NCBI GenBank assembly: GCA_030770535.1
Contig: JASVEC010000040.1
Span: 62,001 to 126,000 of the forward strand
Length of the DNA: 64,000 bases
Direction of reading: 5' to 3'
Origin: Batkoa obscura
Taxonomy: Eukaryota; Entomophthoromycota; Entomophthoromycetes; Entomophthorales; Batkoaceae
The notes beneath the pieces are model-generated. The model saw only the letters and a list, made by a program, of their open reading frames with translations. It was not told the origin of the DNA and did no database searches. Position numbers and translations under genes: made by a program. Shown here in pieces: positions 59,801 to 64,000 of this stretch (position 1 is the stretch's first letter; the number at the start of each line of letters is the position of its first letter).

Positions 59801-60584
59801 TAAGTATATCGTTGTAGCTATAGACCATCTAACTAAGTGGGTTGAAGCTAGAGCAATACCAAACCAGACTTCCTTCCACATATCTAAATTTATATATGAA
59901 GATATTATTTGTAGACATGGAAGCCCACAGGTGATACTTACCGATAATGCTGCCAATTTTGTTAATCTAGTTCTCCCAAAATTAGCCAGACTAATGGCCA
60001 TAAGACATTCTACTGCAGCTCCGTATCATCCAGAAACTAATGGAATGGTTGAGAGAGTAAACGGTACACTAATACGTATACTAAGAAAACTAGCTTTTGA
60101 CAAAACTAGCTGTTGGGATGAATATCTACATTCCGCTATTTTAGCATATAGATATTCAGTACACAGTATTACTAAAAAGTCTCCTTTTATTATGCTTTAT
60201 GGGAGACACCCTGGGCTCCCCATATCTTTTGCCCCTTTAATCGCTAAACAAGGCGAGATAAGCCCTGACATATACTTGGCTAAACTAACAAAAAAATTGA
60301 TAGCTATCCAAGTTGAAGCCTTTAACGCATTAACAGATTCGAAGATAAAGAGGTATCAGCAAGATATGTCCAGACTTCCTAGTCTAGCCACTTTCAAGGT
60401 AGGAGATATTGTTTATTTGTATCCTTCCTACAACCAACCTAGAAAAAATAAACTGGCACTGAAATGGGACGGACCATATGAAATCATACATAAACACTTG
60501 TATGATAGCTATTCGATTAAACATAAAGGAACAAGCGTCATTTATAATCGAGTCCATGCCAAGTTTCTCAAATCAGCAATGTGA
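56826..60584 (+). CDS. pol: Pol of the Ty3/gypsy element (PR-RT-RH-IN)
   Basis: Frame distinct from gag, as is usual in this family; the ATG given is only the first in frame and the frame is open further upstream. Parts in order: aspartic protease (LDSGAPI), reverse transcriptase (MDYRKLNKIT, PQGLSNAPATFQRLMD, YLDD), RNase H (HTDAS, TTEKECLAI), zinc-binding then catalytic integrase core (DVIGP, DNAANF, PYHPETNGMVER), and a GPY-type C-terminal segment. No chromodomain was seen. Confidence 0.93.
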   Translation: MINEIAKPYISQLSDLSKLSLTQSELDNTHQWLTNVTIPIPLDKTLTGESDLAIAFRNIIREYQNPNKQILLVNLDAKANSTDCTYINASIYKKNVRIILDSGAPINFISSRLVKRLPFKPDIDCSDTFGTAGTGTVTALGAYSSIPIKFGKLTLAFPAIVLESEGYDFLLGTEFFVKHGCQLLYDQNILKVLDQSIPMYYNKPRNLTINNISNKTPDCRIMSYRTNNKSVDVTLCGLESVIYQYPDIAYKQSGIPIISPKNLLIPPKSQVVLDTEISLWVPKEFHLSIYSIESVSRLEPLTMPGILGNNMNETIKLLLANITEKDIKISRGQQVGTIHVENNIVINTFSKFATLEEFQIYEEAPNNQTLFVEKDTIKHLNPDEQLQFYKLLEEYKDVFATSEEDIGCARNTKHKVYTCDSLPVATKAYRKSQSELKAEREEVQKLLRLGLIIPSNSPWASPLMIVKKKDGTNRVVMDYRKLNKITKKDVYPLPRIDDAVDRLQGAKYFSAMDLISGYWQVEMDPEDQEKCALITSEGLFQPTRMPQGLSNAPATFQRLMDNTLGDLKLSCVLIYLDDLNVFSKTFVDHLNHLKAVFERLRQANLKLKPKKCSFFQTSLEFLGYKVSDKGLAPIPNKLDAVKELFPPTTMREVQVFLGLMNYYRRFIKDFSNLATPLFQLLKKEVKFQWKEEHQQAFEELRDKLLNAPVLMFPNFSKPFSLHTDASLTAVGGVLSQLDDDNCEHPIAYTSRTLSKHERNYTTTEKECLAIIHAIKAFRPYIYGTHFTVITDHVSLKWLYSITNPEGRLARWALKLQSYSFDIVYKPGKDHQNADGLSRLPRICLATPIDDDLYNLLGNKNKWPQQQPELKQWLEKNAQNIIVKSNALYKKIKGTYIPYIKPSSRLSACQQFHNVICGHSAFQKTYDTMKVSCYWESMIPDLEDFINNCDVCKREQSRIKVTAYKFILPKHAFHTVSIDVIGPLCEASSVRGNKYIVVAIDHLTKWVEARAIPNQTSFHISKFIYEDIICRHGSPQVILTDNAANFVNLVLPKLARLMAIRHSTAAPYHPETNGMVERVNGTLIRILRKLAFDKTSCWDEYLHSAILAYRYSVHSITKKSPFIMLYGRHPGLPISFAPLIAKQGEISPDIYLAKLTKKLIAIQVEAFNALTDSKIKRYQQDMSRLPSLATFKVGDIVYLYPSYNQPRKNKLALKWDGPYEIIHKHLYDSYSIKHKGTSVIYNRVHAKFLKSAM

Positions 60585-60659
60585 TTCAATGAGTACAATT
60601 CGTAACTAGTCAAATTGCTCTTGGTAAGTAAATCATAAAAATTCACTACATCAAATCAT

Positions 60660-60670
60660 AGGGAGGGAAA
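60660..60670 (+). other. Polypurine tract of the Ty3/gypsy element
   Basis: AGGGAGGGAAA abuts the 3' LTR, the expected site for plus-strand priming. Confidence 0.85.
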
Positions 60671-61138
60671 TGTGAAATATTGCTTTATTTAGCTCTCGGA
60701 TTGATTATAACGCAACAATCACTTAAGTTGCTGTGTTCTCAAGTTCAAATACAATCAAGTCAGAGTCCCTTATTTTGATTTGCTGCGAGAATTTCTAACT
60801 TCATATTGCAAGGAATAACATCCTCTCGTATTAATATCCATATTTATTGGAGTATAAAAGAGATTCTTCAATATGATAACTCCAGGTTTTTTTTTAATTG
60901 GATTACTCCCTGATAACGTATCATTAATAAAGTCACTAAGTCTTTCTGACAACATCTGATATAGATTTTATAGTAGTATCTTCCATTGTATTTGTTTTAC
61001 ATAATTTGTAGCTTACTACATACTATTTCTATTAAGTTAAGTCTACCTTAGTTATATAAACTAAGACCCTTCGACTCAAGGCAAGTTAATTAAGCAAGAG
61101 TAGCTTTTAACTTCGGCCACTAAGTATCAACTTTCACA
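60671..61138 (+). repeat. 3' LTR of the Ty3/gypsy element
   Basis: 468 bp, identical by eye to the 5' LTR. It is followed at once by a MITE lacking its first ~20 bases. Confidence 0.95.
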
Positions 61139-61225
61139 GCTTCATTACTTTTTCCATCTTTTAAGCGGCTATTTGAGCGAAAAAACTATTAGCAAAATTC
61201 TTAAGCACAAAAATACATCCCCATA
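61139..61225 (-). mobile_element. MITE-like repeat copy 10, truncated at the LTR border
   Basis: Starts inside the family consensus at GCTTCATTACTTTTTCCATC and runs to AAAATACATCCCCATA. The missing outer end should lie on the far side of the retroelement but is not there. Confidence 0.85.
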
Positions 61226-61811
61226 CATATTTAAAAAAATTAATTATTTGGAAAAACAAAACAGTCAAAATCAATCTAATAGCATATTATTTTATTTCTA
61301 TTTAAAAATTTATTAATAATCTTTTTATTTAAATAATGTTTAAGAAATAAAAAAAAGTGACAAAACAAAACAAAAAACATATATATGGGAGTGTTTTTTT
61401 TTATTTTATTACTTTTTCCATTTTTTAAGCGCTGTTTAAGTGGAAAATTTGTTAGTAAAATTGTTAAACATAAAAATACATCCCCATATAATAATAAGCT
61501 ATTTAGTTAATATAAAGTAATTTATAATATCATTTTTAAATTAATTTGAATTATAAATTATTCATTTTAATATTTTTATAACAGATAATTAATTTAAAAA
61601 TACTTTAATAAACTAATCTGATAGTAAAATTATTAAAAATTATATAAAATAGTCTATATTTAATTAAAAAAATTATTAAATAGATAAATTAGCTATAAAC
61701 TTTTTTCTAAAAATTAATACTGAAACCTTAGAGTTAATTGAGGAAAAAGGGCTAAAAGCAATTTTTTAATAATTTCTTACCTACTTTGGATTTTTTAAGT
61801 TTAAAAGTAGC
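61226..61811. other. Intergenic with one further MITE
   Basis: AT-rich; holds MITE copy 11. No gene seen. Confidence 0.5.
61384..61488 (-). mobile_element. MITE-like repeat copy 11
   Basis: Near-consensus: TATGGGAGTGTTTTTTTTTA start, TTTTTTAAGCGCTGTTTAAG core and AAAATACATCCCCATA end. Confidence 0.9.
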
Positions 61812-62274
61812 TGTGAAATATCGCTTTGTCAGTCCCATGGTTAATTATACCATAATAATCGCTTAAGCTGTTGTGTTCTTGAGTTCAGAGAAAATCAATC
61901 CCACATTCTTAGTTTGATTTGTTATGAGGATTTCTAGCTCCATCCAAAAGAATATCATCCTCTCATTTTGATATTTATACTTTTCAGAGTATAAAAGAGT
62001 TTACAGAGTATAGTAGTTCGAGGCTTTTTAACTGAATTATTCCCTGATATCTCGAACATTTAATAAAGCCACTAAGTTTTCTTAATAGTATTTTACATAG
62101 ATTTTACATTAGTATTGTCTATTCTATTTGTCTTACATAGTCCATAGCCTATTACACGTTGTTGTTCACAATTCAAGTCTATCTTAGTCACATAAACTAA
62201 GACCTTTCGACTAGTAGTGTAGTCAACCAGACAATAGTTATTCTTGATTCCAACCACTGAGTCCAGATTTCACA
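61812..62274 (+). mobile_element. Solo LTR, older Ty3/gypsy subfamily
   Basis: 463 bp from TGTGAAATATCGC to CAGATTTCACA, flanked by TAGC on both sides, a possible 4-bp target duplication. Closest to the copy at 52832-53295. Confidence 0.87.
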
Positions 62275-63352
62275 TAGCTAAGAAAAATTCATTTATATAA
62301 ATGATTTTTATTTTATAATACAAATTAAAATATAAAATCCTAAAAATCAAAAGCCAATCATGAGTACTTTTTAAAAGCAATATTTTAATGGGGATTGTCA
62401 GTATAAAAGTTGCTTTTTTCTGAAGCTAATTTGTTGGTTTAATTTATAAAAAAAGTAGTCTATCATCTTGATAAAGAATAGACTGTAAAGCTAAATAAAC
62501 TACTTTTATAAATAGCTCTTTATGAAGAATGGTCACAATTAAATAAGGCAACGAATTTAAATAAAGCTGATAATAAATGTTGAATTCTACTTCCTTTACA
62601 TTAAAGAGCAACTTTTAAGGCCAAACTTTGAATCAGTTAGTTTCAAAAACAGCAGATAAGCCACAATAATGCCTTTAAAGTTGTATAATTTTACACCAGA
62701 AGTTTCCCCAAAAATAATGCTTGCTTAATCTAGTTGTGTTTTTGTCATGTTTAAGGGTAAGAAGTAAAAGTGAGTTTTCAAAATCATATTATACTTTAAT
62801 AAATTCATAAAACAATAGTCAAAAATTCATAAGCATTTAGCCCAATTTGAAAATTAAAGTTTAGTTAAAAAGTATATTATAGATAACCTTGTTAGTTTTA
62901 GTCTTTTCTATTAAAAATTATAATTAGTTAAATAAATGTTTAGGTATAACACGAAATAGCCAATAGGATTTGCTTTCAAAGCTTTTGTAATAATTTATGA
63001 AATCATGAAGTAAATTAAATGAAAAACTGTGCTTATGATTGGAGGATATTACGTTAAATTCTTCCTGCCACTTTTTAGAACTCGATTGACTGATGTCAAT
63101 TGGGTTTATCTTATATACTAAACCCACTTTCTATTTGCGAATATTTTTCATTAAAGTAGTTTAATTACGGTTTATTCTTAAAATAAATAATTTAAAAATC
63201 AAACACTATGGGTGTTTGTAATAGTAGGAACCTTGAAAACTGTAATAGACTACCAGAAAATTAAAATTCTCAAAAGTTATATGTAATCATTAAATTATTA
63301 AAATTGATTTTAATCATAGGCAAAATTATCAAAAGAAGCCGAAAAACAGAAC
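62275..63352. other. Intergenic, with a possible orphan exon
   Basis: About 1.1 kb. On the minus strand 62924-63127 is open without an ATG (KKWQEEFNVISSNHKHSF, YYKSFESKSYWLFRVIPKHL) and could be a last exon or remnant; nothing around supports a full gene. Confidence 0.4.
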
Positions 63353-64000
63353 TTAATTATAGTTAGTTATAAAATGAATGTTATGTACTCTAGAAGATGG
63401 TGAGGGTGAGGTCAAATTAAAAATCTTTGGCAGTGCGTTAGTAAGGGGTGGTAAATTATCAAGTCTCCTTATGTTCAAGCTTCTTTCATTATTTTGTGAG
63501 CTAGGAGACTCAGAAGAATATTCTGAACGAGAGTAAATGGAACTAGAAGCATCAGAAATTTGACTAGAATGGCTTGGTATTTTAACCAAGGTAGGTAAGT
63601 CCAAGCTATTTAAACTTGGAAGTGTAATTTGATTCTTTTTCATTTTATGACAGGATCTTGCAGACTCCGAATATGGGGAAGAGTATGGTTTACGTTGGCT
63701 TGATTCTTCTTCAGTGCTTTGGAATTCATTAAATAAGGGGTGATTATGGAACATGTTTTTACCACCACGAAATTCCCATTGACCACTCTTATTACGAAAT
63801 AGCACTATTTTCCAATTGCACTTGCAACGATCACTATTTCTATTGCGCTTCTTTAAAAAATTATCTTTCTTTGAATCAGGGATACCCTCTTTAGAGCAAA
63901 CAATATAAATAGCAGCCAACTTTGAAGTACGGATGCGTATGCTAAAACCACAAGACTTAGCTAGGTTTTGACAAAATAAGATAGCATCTTCAGAAGTTGA
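63353..64000 (-). CDS. FAR1/AFT-type DNA-binding domain protein, 5' end outside the window
   Basis: Partial: the frame is open to the right edge (TSEDAILFCQNLAKSCGFSI, RIRTSKLAAIYIVCSKEGIP), so the start lies beyond 64000. The pattern of GFSIRIRTS, IVCSKEG, KRNRNSDRCKCNWKIVLFRN, GQWEFRGGKNMFHNHPL is the WRKY-GCM1/FAR1 zinc-binding fold (C..C..H-N-H) seen in fungal iron regulators such as Aft1/Rcs1 and in MULE-derived proteins. The remaining ~110 residues are Ser/Pro-rich and disordered (SSQISDASSSIYSRSEYSSE). No transposase domain is visible in this part, so a domesticated or regulatory protein is likely. It ends ITNYN. Confidence 0.75.
   Translation of the reverse strand, partial: STSEDAILFCQNLAKSCGFSIRIRTSKLAAIYIVCSKEGIPDSKKDNFLKKRNRNSDRCKCNWKIVLFRNKSGQWEFRGGKNMFHNHPLFNEFQSTEEESSQRKPYSSPYSESARSCHKMKKNQITLPSLNSLDLPTLVKIPSHSSQISDASSSIYSRSEYSSESPSSQNNERSLNIRRLDNLPPLTNALPKIFNLTSPSPSSRVHNIHFITNYN

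Larger units (their letters stand above)
53487..61138 (+). mobile_element. Ty3/gypsy LTR retrotransposon, whole-looking and very young
   Basis: A 7,652-bp element: 468-bp LTRs at both ends, a gag frame, a pol frame in the order protease, reverse transcriptase, RNase H, integrase (Ty3/gypsy order), a purine tract AGGGAGGGAAA just before the 3' LTR, and a candidate primer-binding site just after the 5' LTR. The LTRs appear identical base for base, implying a very recent insertion. It looks whole; no breaks were noticed. Its codons are clearly richer in G+C than the host genes around it. No clean target duplication is visible at its borders. Confidence 0.95.

Overview
The window looks like nuclear DNA of a fungus, probably an early-diverging or otherwise very AT-rich lineage. 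Host DNA is strongly A+T rich by eye, genes are dense on both strands, and nearly all are broken by many short introns (mostly about 45-60 nt, GTAAGT/GTAA donors, TAG acceptors). Fungus-leaning markers are an exomer ChAP (Chs5-Arf1-binding) protein, the fungal-type small complex I 9.5 kDa subunit, IMP1, HSP78, TFB2, PMC1 and MRT4. Genus cannot be fixed from the sequence alone.

Layout: 0.6-9.2 kb has a Rab6/Ypt6 GTPase, the mitochondrial disaggregase HSP78 and, tail to tail with it, the histone chaperone HIRA. 9.4-17.1 kb has a small secreted thioredoxin-fold protein, TFIIH subunit TFB2, a protein with three regular zinc-binding motifs, and a Cys/Gly/Asp-repeat protein. 18-25 kb has MRT4, the mitochondrial peptidase IMP1, a Tim44/mL45-like protein, the complex I 9.5 kDa subunit, the fatty-acid elongase dehydratase PHS1 and calcineurin B. 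25.5-32.7 kb is one giant USO1/p115 tether whose coiled-coil tail is about 19 copies of a 70-residue unit. 34-47.6 kb has the calcium pump PMC1, a uL10m ribosomal protein, DPH5, the GPI mannosyltransferase SMP3, a divergent EF-hand protein, bL33m, an FAHD1-type hydrolase and a GLTSCR1/BICRA-domain protein. 47.7-52.1 kb has the ChAP and PAM16. 52.8-62.3 kb is a retroelement island: one whole-looking Ty3/gypsy element with LTRs that look identical, plus older LTR copies and fragments of a related subfamily. A FAR1-type DNA-binding gene runs off the right edge.

Themes: eight of about 25 host genes serve mitochondria (HSP78, IMP1, mL45-like, complex I, uL10m, bL33m, PAM16, FAHD1). PMC1, calcineurin B and the EF-hand protein concern calcium. 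USO1, Rab6 and the ChAP concern Golgi traffic. Gaps between genes are seeded with at least eleven copies of a ~105-bp inverted-repeat (MITE-like) family and one unrelated ~360-bp element.

Five host genes show a single-base reading-frame discontinuity, every one in the same direction (one base too few), which points to sequence errors more than to pseudogenes. Three apparent introns are unusually short (17, 21 and 26 nt). No tRNA, rRNA or CRISPR array was recognised. Exon boundaries were placed by eye from splice sites and protein family fit; they are inference, not computed alignments.
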